The position numbers and the translations under genes are program-made. From Rhabdornis inornatus (Eukaryota > Chordata > Aves > Passeriformes > Rhabdornithidae), in assembly GCA_013397075.1 (NCBI GenBank), contig VWZS01000162.1, positions 122,938-186,937 of the forward strand: a DNA stretch of 64,000 bases, in the 5' to 3' direction. Positions 13,022 to 25,581 of the stretch are shown here, in pieces. The notes beneath the pieces were generated by a model. It ran no database searches. It had not been told where the DNA came from and saw only the letters and a list, made by a program, of their open reading frames with translations. The stretch's first letter is position 1. The number at the start of each line of letters is the position of its first letter.

Positions 13022-13269
13022 TCCCCATAGTCAGGAGCTGCATTCAAATGAAAATTTGGTTCCAGGTACTGAGCAATGATGTGTTTCACCGGGAAATGAG
13101 AGAGAATATTCTAAACATATGCAAGCACTTGCCAAGACGTGTGATTTCATCTGAAATGGCTGAGTTTGGGGTCCTTGCTACCCAGAGGTATTAAAAGAAC
13201 AAAACTGCAGCCACCTGCCCTGCTCACACCCCCAGAGGGTCAGGGTGATTTAAAAGCCCTCTGTGCTCT

Positions 13270-13760
13270 TTGTTGGAGAGGAATTTTTGGGCAGTTGGGA
13301 TGAGCAGCACCTCCAGCACGGGGTTTGCAGGGACCCAGAGCGGGGATGGAGGGAGCTGGGGAAGGGTCTGGAGCCCCAGGAGAGGCTGAGGGAGCTGGGA
13401 AGGGGCTCAGCCTGGAGAAAAGGAGGCTCAGGGGGGCCCTTGTGGCTCTGCACAAGTCCCTGACAGGAGGGGACAGCTGGGGGGATTTGGGATCCGCTCC
13501 CAGGGAACAGGGACAGGAGGAGAGGAACGGCCTCAGGCTGGGCCAGGAGAGGGTCAGGATGGACACTGGGGAAAATTTCTTCACGGAGAGGGTGCTCAGG
13601 GGCTGGCACAGCTGCCCAGGGCAGGGGTGGATCCCATTCCCCAAGAAATGTAACAGCCAGGTGGATGCAGCACCTGGGGACAGGGGGCAGTGGTGGCCTG
13701 GCAGTGCTGCTTGCACTCGATGGCACTGAAGGGCTGTTCCTACCTGGGTGATTCTGACCT
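13270..13760 (+). mobile_element. CR1-type LINE 3' fragment
   Basis: The plus strand shows the familiar CR1 tail region in order: gcagttgggatgagcagcac; ggagaaaaggaggctcaggg; aatttcttcacggagagggt; gggctggcacagctgcccag; atggcactgaagggctgttc. It ends near ggtgattctg. About 490 bp is present, 5'-truncated. Confidence 0.85.
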
Positions 13761-14706
13761 TCCCTGTCTGTGTGGGGGCACAGGAATCTTTAGGATTCAG
13801 TGAGACTCATCCCACCCGAGCCCCCAGGTTCTGTCAGTCAGGGATCACAGTGATGGGCTCCTCCTGGCCCTCTGATGTTCACTGACTGAAGGAGAAATTT
13901 CACTTCTCCCATTTTCCACCCCCCACGTGTCAGCAAGAACCAATTGCTCTCCTTGCTGCTCGTTTCCACATTAGGGAAAAAAAAAAGTAACAAAGGCAAC
14001 AGCCTTCTAATCCTGTAGGAGCTGCATTTTCTGACACTGGGTAAATATAAAATGCCAAAATTAATTTCTCTGGGAAGAAGGAGCAATACATGATCCCACA
14101 ATGTTACAACAGAGAATGATTTGAACTTGAGAGGCAGTGATGGCTCTAGAACTAAAAGCAGCTCCTCTTAGCTCATTGAACATGGAGGAGGATCCACTGA
14201 TGCAGCAGCCATTCAGTTGTTCGAAGGTTAAAGAGGCAGCAGAGCAGCCAAACCACACAAAACTCATGCAAAACACCTGACTGAAATAAATCTGATCGGA
14301 ACAAACTCTCTGCTGTGCCCTTTGTAGCTGTTGTCCCTCTGCAGCACTCTGAAAGCTGGAAAAGAGCCACCACGGGTCTGTGCCACAGGACTCTCTCCCA
14401 CAAAGATGGTTCAGGATGAGGTGACCCTTCAGGATGAGGTGACCCTTTGTACCAGCATCAGCCTTGGAGCTGCCTCTTTTAACCGGTTCCCTCCTGCCCT
14501 CGGGGTCCGGGGTGCACGGGATGCTCTGCTCTGGTACCGCTGCATGGGGGGTGGGTTCCTCCCCACACGGGCAGTGCCCAGACAGTGCCAGGCCACCAGG
14601 AGAGGGTGTCCCGTGGGCAAACAGAGCTCTGCACGAGCAAGTTGGGAGCTTCCTCCCTGCTGGGGCACATCCACACCGGGGTGCTCTCCTGCAGCCCAGT
14701 TCAGGA
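13761..14706. other. No gene recognised; contains a short duplication
   Basis: Two copies of caggatgaggtgaccctt are adjacent at 14412-14447. Nothing else was assigned. Confidence 0.5.
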
Positions 14707-14847
14707 ACATTCCTCCCCAGTTAACTCATTCGGAGCCATTCTCCCTAATTAACTCGTTCAGGGCCATTCCTCCCAGTTGACTCACTCAGGGCCATTCTCC
14801 CCAGTTAACTCATTCAGGGCCATTCTCCCCAGTTAACTCATTCAGGG
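14707..14847. repeat. 28-bp minisatellite, 5 copies
   Basis: Five head-to-tail units share ccattct.ccc followed by agttaactcattcaggg. Units 2-3 are diverged and units 4-5 are nearly identical, which suggests growth at the right end. Confidence 0.9.
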
Positions 14848-16439
14848 ACACCTTCCCCCAGGTCACCGGGTCCAGGGCAGTGTCCCCAGTGCTGCTGGCA
14901 CAGCTCTGACCCAGGAACTCCCCCTGTGCTGCACACTGAGCACACAGCACTTGTTCCCCCAACACAAAGCATCAGCTCCTCGAGTGGAGAACAGATGTTC
15001 TGGGTACTTAAAAAGAATCTGTTAATTTGCTGTGACTTAGAACCTGGGTAATTCAAAAAAAGATTCCCTGAGAACTGCAGCACTCAGCGTCAGGAGGTGT
15101 CTCAGCTCATCGATCACCCAAGTGGAAACGTGCAGTTATTTTGCTGTTAATCTTCATAATCACCATCACAGGCTGACAAATGTGCCATGGAGAGTGAGAA
15201 GCTGCTGCCTCCATCACCTCACTGGAAATGAATCTGGGACCTGTTTTTTGTCATGAGACAGGAGGACCCTGGCCACAGCCCTGGGGGGAGCAGGGGCAGC
15301 CACGGGCAGGGGCTCCTCCAGGAGAGCAATGGGAGGCAGCAGCAGGTTTGGAAGTGGGTGATCCTGGAGGTCCTTGGCAGATCTGTATGTGCTTGCTGCT
15401 GAGCAGCTTCTGGTTGTAAAATTCCCGGACAAAAAAGGCCCTTAATCCAAATCCAAAGGCTCCACCTGCCTGACTGCATCCCACAGAGGAGAGCGGGAGA
15501 GGGAGGAATGGAATTATTAGAAGACACAAAAGCATAGGAGATGCAGCTCTGGCAGTGTGCAGAGGAGCTGTGAGAACTTGGGGCATTGATGGTTTAGTAA
15601 TTTTTATTTCCTGTTTTCCAGTGCAAACCATTTCACACTGGTCCATACCGTCAATATTTCACTATTAAATGTCTTTTAAAACTGATCTCGTTCACTGTTT
15701 GTTCTTCTTCACTGCTTTGTGGGGTGTTCTTGCCAGGAGAAGGGACTCTGGAACTGGTTCATGCTCTCCTGCCTCAGTAGCCAAAGGGAACTCAAACACA
15801 CACACTGCAACAGGGAACCTCCAGAGAGGAGCTTCAGAGGGAGCAGGAGCTTGCAGTGGGAGCATTGCCCAACTCAACAGCCGAGCCTCTCGGGGAGCTG
15901 AGAGCTCTGGCCCTGAGCAGCCCCACCTGGGGCACTCCCCGCTCCTGCAGCCCCATTTCAGCTCAGCTCTGGCCCCTCTGCCCCTGTCCTGGGTGATGCT
16001 CTGGGCTCTGCCCACAGCCCGACTCCCCCTGCCCCATCCCACAGAGCTGACCCTGGAGACCCTCTCCAAATCCGGGCTCTGAGCTGCAGATTGATTCCCT
16101 CAGAACCTCAGCCCATCTCCATGAGCTTGCCCAGGATCTGAGTGCTGGCTGAGCCCGGCCATGGCCCTGGGCCTGCCCTGCCCATCCCAGCACATCCCTG
16201 GGGAACAGCAGCGCTGGCAGAGACTCGTGATGGACAAACAGCGAGAGGCAGCTCCAGGGCAGAGCTGTTCCCTGCTGTGGGTGGGTCACGGGGCACTGCT
16301 CACCCAAATTCATCCCACAGCCACAAACACACACCTGGGCTGCTCCCTGCTCCTCACTCTGGTCCCACACACAGCATCTCGGGATGAACAAACATCAGTC
16401 CCTCTGAGATGACAGAAAACCCTGGATACCTTGAGCAGA
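14848..16439. other. No gene recognised
   Basis: GC-moderate DNA with random open frames. No splice-bounded coding segment was found. Confidence 0.4.
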
Positions 16440-16970
16440 GCCTGAATTCGGAGCTACCAGTTCCTTTATTGCAAAAGCTAAAGGAGTTTTGCCCTGTTAG
16501 GGCAGAAATCAGAGAATCGGGAAATACAGCAGGATTAGCTTAAGCCTCTTCCATTCCCATTAGCAATCTTATTTATCCTTTTAAATGGCTCCAGCAAAAG
16601 GGACAAGTGAGATGCTGGCATGCCAGGAATCCCATCCTCTGAGCTTCTGCGCCTGTTGGCTTTAAATTACCCACTTCACACATTTAGATTTTCAAACAAA
16701 TCCCAGCTCTTATCTGATAACACCTGAGGGCATCTGATCTGCTTAGTGAAACCTCTTCTACAGCAAATCTCCTGCAGCCTCAGCCATTCTCACCACTAGA
16801 TACTGATAACTGTGTTTATTACTTTGGTTTATCTTCACACTTAACCACTAGCCAAGAGTTTATCCAATGGCCAGACCCACTGTCATTCCATGTCTTTGGC
16901 TTTTGCTTTTTCCCCAAGTCAAAAATTCACTACAAATTTGCTAATTCTCTAGCAAAGCTTTTTTTGCTTG
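16440..16970 (-). mobile_element. Possible ERV LTR, antisense
   Basis: The plus strand has agctaccagttcctttattg then gttttgccctgttagggcag. On the minus strand this places AATAAAGG in an R-like context. The evidence is only the style of the sequence, and ends were not found. Confidence 0.25.
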
Positions 16971-17649
16971 TTTTTTTGGTGAGTGAGGGGTGGGTGCAAG
17001 GCCAGAAAACCACAAAGGACATCAAAGCAGGTCAAAGAAAAGGATACATGGAGGGTGATGGACAACGGAATTTTCCAGCATAAGGCCTGATCTCATTCTT
17101 AGAACCCTGGTCTCTGGGCTTTGTTTCCCTGGGGACAATTCCTGGTGGTCTCTGGTTCGGAGGAGGGTCCTGCAGCTCCAGAGAGCGAGTCCCAGTCCCA
17201 GCTGTCAGTGCTCCCTCACCAGCACATCCCCATGACCCCAGTCCCTGGTGCAGTCACGCCTGAGCCCAGATCTCTCAGTGCCCTTTGCACTCACCAGGAG
17301 CAGCTGCAGAGGCTTGTCCTGGAGGAGCCCAGTGCCCACCCAGTCCCCAAAGCCCCTGCTCCCCCGGGTGAAACCAATCCCAGCTGCACCTGCTGGTCCA
17401 GGTGGAATCCCTGAGCAAAACCTGGCACTGGCGTTGAGGCTGCTCAGCACAAACACCCTGAGCTGGGCTGAACCTCCTGGTGGGGGGAACCCAAACCGAG
17501 GGGCTCAGGGCCTTTTTGCTGCACAAAAACATCTCTCCAGAGAAACAGGAGCAGTTCATGGCACCAGCAACTGAGTGTGGGACACAGGATCCTCTGGGAA
17601 ATGCTCTGGGAAATGCTCTGAGGGCTCTAAGTGCTGCAGGGATATGGAA

Positions 17650-17922
17650 TGTGAGTTCTGCTGCCAAGTTCATATGTGAACTGCCAGAGGGCAGGGATGG
17701 ATGGGACATTGGGAAGGAATTGTTCCCTGGGAGGGTGGGCAGGCCCTGGCACAGGGTGCCCAGAGCAGCTGTGGCTGCCCCTGGATCCCTGGCAGTGTCC
17801 AAGGCCAGGCTGGACACTGGGGCTTGGAGCAGCCTGGGACAGTGGGAGGTGTCCCTGCACAGGGCAGAGGTGGCACTGGATGTCCCTTCCCACCCAAACC
17901 ATTCCATGACTCTGTGGGATCC
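17650..17922 (+). mobile_element. CR1-type LINE 3' tail
   Basis: The plus strand reads ggcacagggtgcccagagca, ggatccctggcagtgtccaa, ggctggacactggggcttgg and cccttcccacccaaaccatt ending ccatgactctgtgg. This is a complete songbird-style CR1 3' end, just outside the presumed ZNF618 polyadenylation site. Confidence 0.9.
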
Positions 17923-18070
17923 ATCAGATACCATTGCTGGGGCCCAGGTCACTTCCACGGATATCTTCCCACCTCACAACAGCAAATCAGCACTGGGGAT
18001 ATCCCAGAAACAAGATTGAAATACAGAAAATACAGAAAACCCCAGACACCTTTTTTCCCCTAACGGTTGT

Positions 18071-18076
18071 TTTATT
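18071..18076 (-). promoter_or_regulatory. Polyadenylation signal AATAAA with GU-rich downstream element
   Basis: The minus strand reads AATAAA here. About 20-50 nt downstream (18010-18055) it has ggtgtctggggttttctgta, a GU/U-rich stretch expected after a cleavage site. Cleavage would fall near 18055. This is the best-formed polyadenylation signal below the ZNF618 stop. Confidence 0.6.
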
Positions 18077-18411
18077 GTAAAACCATAAATACAACACTGA
18101 CATGAAAATCCTCAAGCAACGGATGCTTTCTTACAGTTACAGTTTGTCTTCTGCCTTGGCATCAATTCTGAAAAGAATGTTGCAGAAACATGTCTCTAAA
18201 GTATTTCCAAATAACCGAGCTCTGGCCTGGAGCGCTCGGCCCCATTGGAAGCTAAGTGGAACTATTCCTCCTCTCTTGTGGAATATTTCCATTCAGACAG
18301 CAACAGACTTGTAAAAACAGCAACATTTAAACACCTTGATATTTTTTTTCTTTAATAATCCTTTTCATTTGACGTCAGTCTAAGTTTCAAACAGCACTGA
18401 ATTTATTCAGC

Positions 18412-18476
18412 TGAAAAAAACCCAAAACAAAACAAAAACAAAACAAAATCCTAAAAAGAAAAAAAAAACCTCAGAA
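18412..18476. repeat. A-rich simple tract (aaaac)n
   Basis: The run is imperfect aaaac and caaaa units plus poly-A on the plus strand. Confidence 0.7.
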
Positions 18477-18605
18477 CTTGAGTTGGCCTCAAGCATTCGC
18501 ATATCACAATGAAAATCAGCAACTCAACCCCGTGCAATATTGCTCTCTAGTGAGTCATTTGATCCACACCAACAATACATGAGACTTCAAACAGGTTTTG
18601 TTTTG

Positions 18606-18611
18606 TTTATT
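18606..18611 (-). promoter_or_regulatory. Alternative polyadenylation signal AATAAA
   Basis: A minus-strand AATAAA lies in gttaataaac, within AT-rich sequence about 530 nt upstream of the stronger signal. The sequence following it is not strongly GU-rich, so use is uncertain. Confidence 0.3.
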
Positions 18612-18843
18612 AACACAGCAAGTGTGACATTAGATAACCTTTTAAATACAGTACATGGTACAGCGCGGGGCCAGCTGCCCGCACGTTTCCCGTTATGAAG
18701 ACAAAGCCAGCGGTGGCGGTTTATAAAAATATTGTGTTGCTACAAAAGTATAAATTAATGCTACCGGTATTAAGAAATATTAAACACATAAAACTTATAA
18801 GGATTAAGAAAAATATTCATTAATACCTGTAGAAAACTCTGGC

Positions 18844-18956
18844 CTAAAAAAGATATTTTTTGTATATTTTTTGTATTTTTTTTTTTTGTATTTTTAAGAT
18901 GACATGGTCGCACTCGCAGTGCGGGTGCTCTGTGGTATTGCCTAGAACATCTGCAT
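18844..18956 (-). other. Acceptor-like site with short open stretch in the 3' region
   Basis: On the minus strand cttcctttctgtag, a good pyrimidine tract and AG, ends at 18957. The following bases read GNTTEHPHCECDHVILK and then a Lys-rich low-complexity run to a TAG at 18844. Together with the AATAAA at 18071 this could be a terminal exon of an alternative ZNF618 transcript or of another minus-strand gene. It could equally be a chance acceptor inside the 3' UTR. No homology is recognised. Confidence 0.25.
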
Positions 18957-19249
18957 CTACAGAAAGGAAGGAAATGCACACAAGTTACTGAGGGCAGGGA
19001 GGGCCAGGAGGGACAGGAGAACATTAAATCCTTTGCTTGATGAAACAAGAATTCAGCTCCCAGGAGGAGGTTTGGGAAATGGAACGTAAAAGTGAGGAAC
19101 AGCTTCTCTTTTCAGACTGGCTGCAAACAAGGATCTCCTGATGTTTGGTTGTCACCATGACACTGTCTGGCTACGGCATGGACCACAATCCTCATGGCCT
19201 GGGCAGAGTGTTCCCCCCACTGACAGCCTGGGCTGTCACCTGTCACCAC

Positions 19250-19560
19250 TGTGCAGGTCATCCACTACCAGCTTTCCTTCAAAGAATTCAAAAAAAGGAG
19301 CATTAAAGTACCAGTACTGGCTCTGGATATGGCTGAAAGAGAAAAGTGGCCAAAGCTCTGCCTCTATACTGATTTATGGATGGTAGCTAATGCTCTGTGG
19401 GGATGGCTGGAGAAGTGGAAAAAGGCTAATTTTCAGACATAGAGGAAGCCTAGCTGCTCCTCTCAGAAAAAATCACTTCCATAGGTTGCCTTTAGTGCCA
19501 AACCAGCTCAAGGGACCATGGAAAACAGCTCCTAGAACTGCTGCTCCTTCCAGAACGCCT
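19250..19560 (+). mobile_element. Decayed endogenous retrovirus pol fragment (RNase H region)
   Basis: The plus strand reads LALDMAEREKWPKL, LYTDLWMVANALWGWLE and KWKKANFQ, characteristic of the RNase H part of avian ERVL-like pol, where a YTDSWMVANALWGWL-type block carries a catalytic Asp. A stop follows directly, then RKPSCSS in the expected order, so the copy is broken. The sequence upstream of the aligned block could not be assigned, and no gag, env or flanking LTR is recognised. It lies antisense to ZNF618 in its presumed 3' UTR. Boundaries are approximate. Confidence 0.7.
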
Positions 19561-20796
19561 CTGTACTTCAAGGGGAAGGTCCTTCTACACAGCAAGGGGA
19601 AAAGTCATCCCTTCTCCCACTCCCCAGCCCACTTGAAAAAACAATCCCAGCCTATCCACAGACACTGCAGAGACTGCCACAAGAACTCCCAGGAGGTGAG
19701 AACAAGGATTCAGGGCCAGTGAGGCTGGAAGTGTCTTTTTAGGGAACTTTGGCTGTAAAAAGCAAGGGTTGGATGTGTCTGTGCTCATCAACTCCACCCT
19801 ACAATATTCCCATCATTAAGGCTGAGCTGCTCATCCAGGTCCCACTGTCAGGGATGCTACAGAAAATCCTGCCAGTCACCCTTCCTTGTTTCAGGAGCCA
19901 AAAATTCCAACTCAGCTGCCTAGGGATGAGGAACCCCTCAGGGTCTATGGATACACCGTTGTCTATGTGAGCAAAACTCTCCTGTCAAGTTACAAAAAAA
20001 GGACTCTTAAGACGAAAAAACCCTCAACTAAGCAGCCAAACTAAACCTGAAATTAAACAGAAATCCCACAGACATTCCACAGATAAAGTTAAATTTCAGG
20101 GCAACCCACTCTCATTGGTTCACCATTTCTGGCCTAGCATAAGCAGACTGTCCCCAGGCCTGTCCCACATGGAGCTCAGCTGGGCCTCAGGGTTTGCTCA
20201 GGGACACTTCCAGAAGCCCCAGGGGGGTGAGGGAGCCATGAGGGGACAGGTCCCACCCATGGGAACATGGAGTTCTTATTGCTACAGAGCAACAGTGTCA
20301 GGTCTGACCCAGGCACAGGGCTCAGCCGATGGTTCTGGGCATTCCCGAGGGATCCCACGGATCCAAGGTCATGGTGTAGCACAGAAAAAGCTCAGCAGAA
20401 GCAGCAAGACATCAAACACTCCCCCCCATGTCAGTCTGACAGGACATTTACTCTGTGACTGGTGGCTTCCCCTCTGCTGCCTCCTCCTTGATGGAACCTG
20501 GCTGATGGAGGTACTGAGAGCTGGCAAGGGCTTGGTTCTGGTGATGAGGGGGAGGATGGGGAGGAAAAGGCTCTGTGAACCTTCCTGGAGGGGTCTGGGC
20601 AGGAACCTGGCACTTCCCATCCCTACATCCAGTTTCTTTGGGCAAGATCCAGCTTCATGTCTCATGGAGTGAGCTCCACTCTGCAGCCTTGTCTTCAGTG
20701 ACAGGGTTCAAAACACATTCCCCTCACAGACTCCTCCCAGAGGAACAGAGTTCTCCTCCATTAAGAGATTTCCTAGAATCTGCCTTTAGAATCTTT

Positions 20797-20802
20797 TTTA
20801 TT
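20797..20802 (-). promoter_or_regulatory. Alternative polyadenylation signal AATAAA
   Basis: The minus strand reads gagaaaaataaaaaag. If used, the 3' UTR would be about 4.8 kb and would stop before the antisense retroviral fragment. Only the hexamer itself supports it. Confidence 0.3.
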
Positions 20803-23800
20803 TTTCTCCCATTACTCCTAATTACTCCATAGGGAACAGCTTGTCCCTTCCTGTGTGAATGCTCACAGGAGCTCCTGCCTCTCCCTTAGCTGCGAGGTGC
20901 CATTAGAGATCCAAGCCTTTCTTCAGCACAAAGCAGCACTCCCAGCCTTGGAGCACCTCCCTAGCTGCTCTTTTAATGTCTTTTGATTCATCAGTAACAT
21001 GGTGCTGCCTAGAAGTGCCCAGGGCACTGTGGGAGCAAGCAGGAGGTTCCAGTCTCCTCTCCTGTGCTCACCATGGCCAGAATGGAACTGGGCCCTTTGA
21101 GCAGACTCAACCACCAACACAAACATTTTTGGTAATTCATGCCAAACCTTCTGGGTTATTGCAATTAGTTGGAGAAAAACTACCCAACCCACCTGAGCTA
21201 TCTCACTGAACACTCCAACGCCACCATTTAGAGCTCAAGTTATTTCCAGAAGTGTCTCCCCTCTATTTTCAGTCATTCCCAAGTTATGAGAGCATCTGCT
21301 GCAAATTCATTTGCAAAATTCACATAAGGGTCATGACTCCCTGAGCTGCTGCCAGACATCATCTCTGCCCAGCAAGCACAGATAAACCAGTAGAGGTGGT
21401 TTGTGTGGATGCTTAAACCAGTTCAGCTCAGAGTTAAACTGGCTTGACCAGCAATGAACAAACAACTGAGTCAGACAAAACCTGAACCCACAGTCGGTTT
21501 CACAGAAAGTTTTGCAGATTGCACCAGTTCAAAGCCAGCCAAAGCAGTTTCCTTAGCACAGCCAGAGAGCTTGGACAGAAAGGGAAGTTCACCTCCACCT
21601 CAATTCAACCCAGGTGCAAGAGACCAAGTCCATCCTGCAAGCCAAACACAGCCACTGCCTACTGAGAGACACAGGAGACAAATCCTTCCTGACCTGGCTG
21701 CTGCACCCACACAGAAACCACCTCCTGAAGAGCTCTGCCTCTATCCCACTCTCTTCAGTAACGAGGATGCTCAGACAGGCCCCTCTCACTTGGAGTTCAC
21801 CTGGTGGCGCTTGTTTCCCACCTGAAGGTCAGAACTCTCCCAAAGCAAACTGTGAAGCCAGGAAGAGAAGTCTGCAAGGTCAGGCACAGTCAACTGCAGG
21901 AACAGGTGGATGCCTGGAGGCCACACACCATTCCTGCATCCTGACACATTTCACAAGGGAGATTAAAGGAAACCAACAGGCAGAAGGCAAATTCTCAACA
22001 TGACCCACCAGAGGATGATCCCAGTTCTGAGGACTTCTCCTCTCAGCTCAGAGGGAGCAGAACCTCACGACAGCCCTGGCCAAACTCAGAGCCTCTCCTG
22101 TGCAGTCTCCCAGCCCAGGACCAGCAGTGCTCCCTACAACACCCCGGCGGCTCTGCACCTCCGAGGCACCACAGAGCAGGAACAGAGCAGCTTGGCTTGG
22201 AGCAACCTGGCAAACAAGAGCTTCCAAATTTCAGACCTTGGTAAAGTATTTTTGCTCCCTAGAATGTAAATTCAAGCCTTGAAGAGAGAAGTAGGAAGAG
22301 GAGCAAAAGCTTGACATTTAAGGTAAATGCAAGGCTACAGATGTGCTTCTCTGCTTTTACTGAGGCCTAAGTGACCAGAGAGAGCCTGGAAGAGACCCAG
22401 CACAAACAGCTCCTCTGAGCTGAGCCCCTGCTAACATATACAAGAGTCAGGAAAAGCTGCACCTTCCTCCAGCGAGTTTCTGGAGAAGGGGCTGCCCAAG
22501 CAGCCTCTCCTCACCACCTCTGAGAATGCTCCGTTTTAGGCGTTGAGGTTTTCTCTTGCTTTTCCAGCTGTTGAATTTCTAAGTCTTTGGGAAAATCTCA
22601 TCTACCCAACATCACTGCTTAACACCAATCACTGGTGCAGCTACAACTGAAGTTACCTCAGAGGGGCAGTTTTTGGGATGGGGGACAGGGCCAGTCCATC
22701 CCTCCCTTTGGTCAGCACCGCAATTAAAGCCCAGCTCTGGTGCCAAACCCACAGTGTGAGAAGGGAAAGGGGAGGTGGGATGGGAGGTAGAGGTGGCTGT
22801 GGCTTCCTGCCTGCATGCTCTCAGTCCACACCACAGTCCTGCTCACTGCTGGGCACAAATCCCTGCAGTTTGCCCCACTCTCAATTTCAGGGATTTACAG
22901 CTGTGCTAACTCTGTCTTGCCCACTTCCCACCCTCAATGCCTCACACAGACAACATGAGCCTGAGTTTGCAAATTCCACAGAAATCATCTAAGCGTCCCT
23001 CAGCAAAGGAGGGCTGGGGTTAGAGCTGTCTTTCCAAAGGAATGCAAGGGCTTTGCATGCTCTTCTGAGCACCAAAGAGCTCTTGGCGTCTCAGGTGAAC
23101 CACACAGACAGGTGTAACGTGTCATTAGGAGAAGAAGCTGCCAATCCTGATCCCTGTGCCACCAGCTGAGCTGTGTGGTACCCTCTGTGCCCACAGCTAA
23201 TCCTGTTTGGGGAACATGCACCAGCCAAGTTTTCCTGCTGTCAGGTACCAGTGGGCCCAGCACACATCTCACTCACTCAGGGTTCATTTTTGTCTGTCAC
23301 AGGTTTCTCCTGACCTGCAAACTGCTGTGCTACCATGGGCATGCAGGATTTGTACAGGAGAAAACAAAACCAGCAAGAAGGAAAGCTGGCCCTACAAGCA
23401 ACCCCTCCATCAGCCACTGCCAGGGAAATCAGGAGTCCAAGAGCCTCTGCCTTGGCAGCTCCTGTTCATGTGGCAGGCTGTGTGCTTTAGGCAAAAACTT
23501 AACATTTTAGGAGACAATGGTTTTGGCCTGATGGCAGTAATAGTGCTGAGAGGTCAACCCAAACACCAGCCTCAAGGCAATGGAAGGCTGAAAGGGCTGG
23601 AAAGGGTGAGACAGCTGGTGCCAAGGTCTGTCCTTGTGAGCCTGGCATGGGGAAGGGTCCAGCATGCAAACTGTGCCCCTGAGTCCTGTGGCAGTGCAGG
23701 TGTCAGGGAGCGCCTGTGAGGTTCAAGGCATCTGCACACAAAGCCTGAGAGATTGGGTTTGCTATTTTCATGTCTTGGGACTTGCAACTTCTCTTACAGC

Positions 23801-25581
23801 CAGAGCTGGGCAGGTGGGATCCTGGTTTAACACCTGGTCAACAGCAGCACTTCAGAGAGGGCCTCCAGTCTCCCCCTGCACTGCCAGCCAGCAGCAAACT
23901 CCCCATGCTGCTGAAGGGCTCCAGCCTGCTCCCAGCAGGGCTAGTCCCTCCTCCTGACCCTCCCATGCCACTGGGACTGCAGCTCCAGAGCTCCTGGAAG
24001 CAGGAGAGACTGCTGAAAAAACAAGAATTTGATTCAGTTTTCCTCTGAGAGAGAAGTCCCAGTAGTGAAAAATGCACAGTTTGGCACCAGAGGCTGGGAA
24101 TTGTCCAAGAGGCACCAAACCTCACAGAGCCTGTCCAACAGCCCGGGAGCTGTGTCTGCAGGAGCTCTGGCCTTGGGGACAGCAGAGTGACCCAGATGGT
24201 TTGGGGTTAAGGGGATCTCTAATTGCATTTGGGGTGAGCCAGTTACGTGTGAATGTTTTGGGGCCCGTGGCCTTCCTGGCCAGAACAGGTCAGCAATAGA
24301 ACAAGTAGTGTAATGCACTGTAGGTATCAAAAAGACATTCGTGCCACTAGAGGAAACCATTCCAAACAAAAATGGGAAGATATTCTTTGCACTCAATCAG
24401 GAGCACTTACATTCAGAAGGATCTTTGAGCCCATGCACTTCTCTAAGCTTCCTTCAAACCCCAGTTTGACAAAACTGGTGAGCTTTGTTCCCCTGAAAAA
24501 TCATACACCTTGGTTTGTCCTTGGCTTTGGGAAGGGTGGTTTGTGTGCCACTGAGACACTTCTTAACAAAAAACTTTAGGTACAAGAGTTCTCTGGCAGA
24601 CCTGGCAAACTCACTGGTGGCCCACAGCCACCTGTGCTGTCACCATTTGCTTTTCCTGGTTTCTAGGCTTTGCCACATAAACAACTGCCATGGTTCCCAT
24701 AAGAATATGATTTAATTGCAAATGGGCTACTCTAGAACAAGTTTGAGAACACCTGATGTACACAATTCACAGAAAAGCTAATTAACACCAGGAGTTCAGA
24801 AAAGAAGTTCTGCTGTAAAAAAATATAAAGCCAAGAAACATAACAACTAGTGACAGTTTCTGCCATTCTCTTATTTTGACCATTTCACTTAGTTTGAAAC
24901 CAAACTTATAATCACTTGCTGCCATGTTAAACTCAAAACTGAGAGTAGAGACAGAGGAGTAACTTTTGGTTTTTGGTAAAAAAAAAGGATATGGAAAGGT
25001 TAAAAATAAAGTAAAAAATTAAAAACCTTAAAGCCTCCCTTCCCGATTTCTAAAGATACCAGTGTTGGTGGAACACAGCTGCTCTGATTCGTGCACCGTG
25101 CCAAGAAGGCTGCAGCCAAGTGCCCTCAAGGTGTACAGTTATTCAAAGGAGCAAAGTCCAGTGCAGAACTGGTCTGGTCAATGGAGTCTGATTATCCACG
25201 GCAAGATGGCCCAGGGGACAAGAGGAAAGGTGGGATGGAGGAGAAACAAAAGAAACTTCAAGTCACTTTAGATCTCAGCTGCCTGAAGACTTTAGAACAT
25301 CAGCCTCCCATTCGTCTGCCCACTTGAAAACATTAGAAAGTCTGTCAAGTCCACACACTATCTATGGAAAGGAGCACGTTCCTGGCAGAGGGCTGTCTCT
25401 CTCCCGTGCTCAGCTTTCCTTTCAAACTTAATTTTATATATATTTATATTTTTATATATATATAAAAAAGCACTTGGTTTCCAGGGGCATTCATAATGAG
25501 GTCCACAGTGTTTAGAACTTAAATTTCTTTTTCTTTGTTTGGAACAGTGTTTTAAAGTTTTGTTTTAATTAAAAGACAGTC

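Larger units (their letters stand above)
18055..25581 (-). other. ZNF618: Probable ZNF618 3' untranslated region
   Basis: This stretch follows the stop codon on the same strand without any other recognised gene and ends at a convincing polyadenylation site near 18.06 kb. Minus-strand AATAAA motifs occur at 20797-20802, 18606-18611 and 18071-18076, so shorter forms are possible. The first 600 bases are AT-rich (TA-rich tract near 25431-25467). The last 900 (18071-18960) are AT-rich with isolated CpGs and look constrained. A degenerate retroviral fragment at about 19.25 kb interrupts it, so the true UTR may instead end near 20.8 kb. The extent is inferred; only the signals are seen. Confidence 0.5.

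Noticed and set aside
18217..18250. Small GC-rich inverted repeat (ccgagc...gctcgg) in the 3' region
   Set aside because: Six-bp arms with a bulge are too short for a microRNA precursor call.
25091..25327. Plus-strand 78-codon frame with a Lys-rich peptide
   Set aside because: Lies in the AT-rich presumed 3' UTR with no homology or splice signals.
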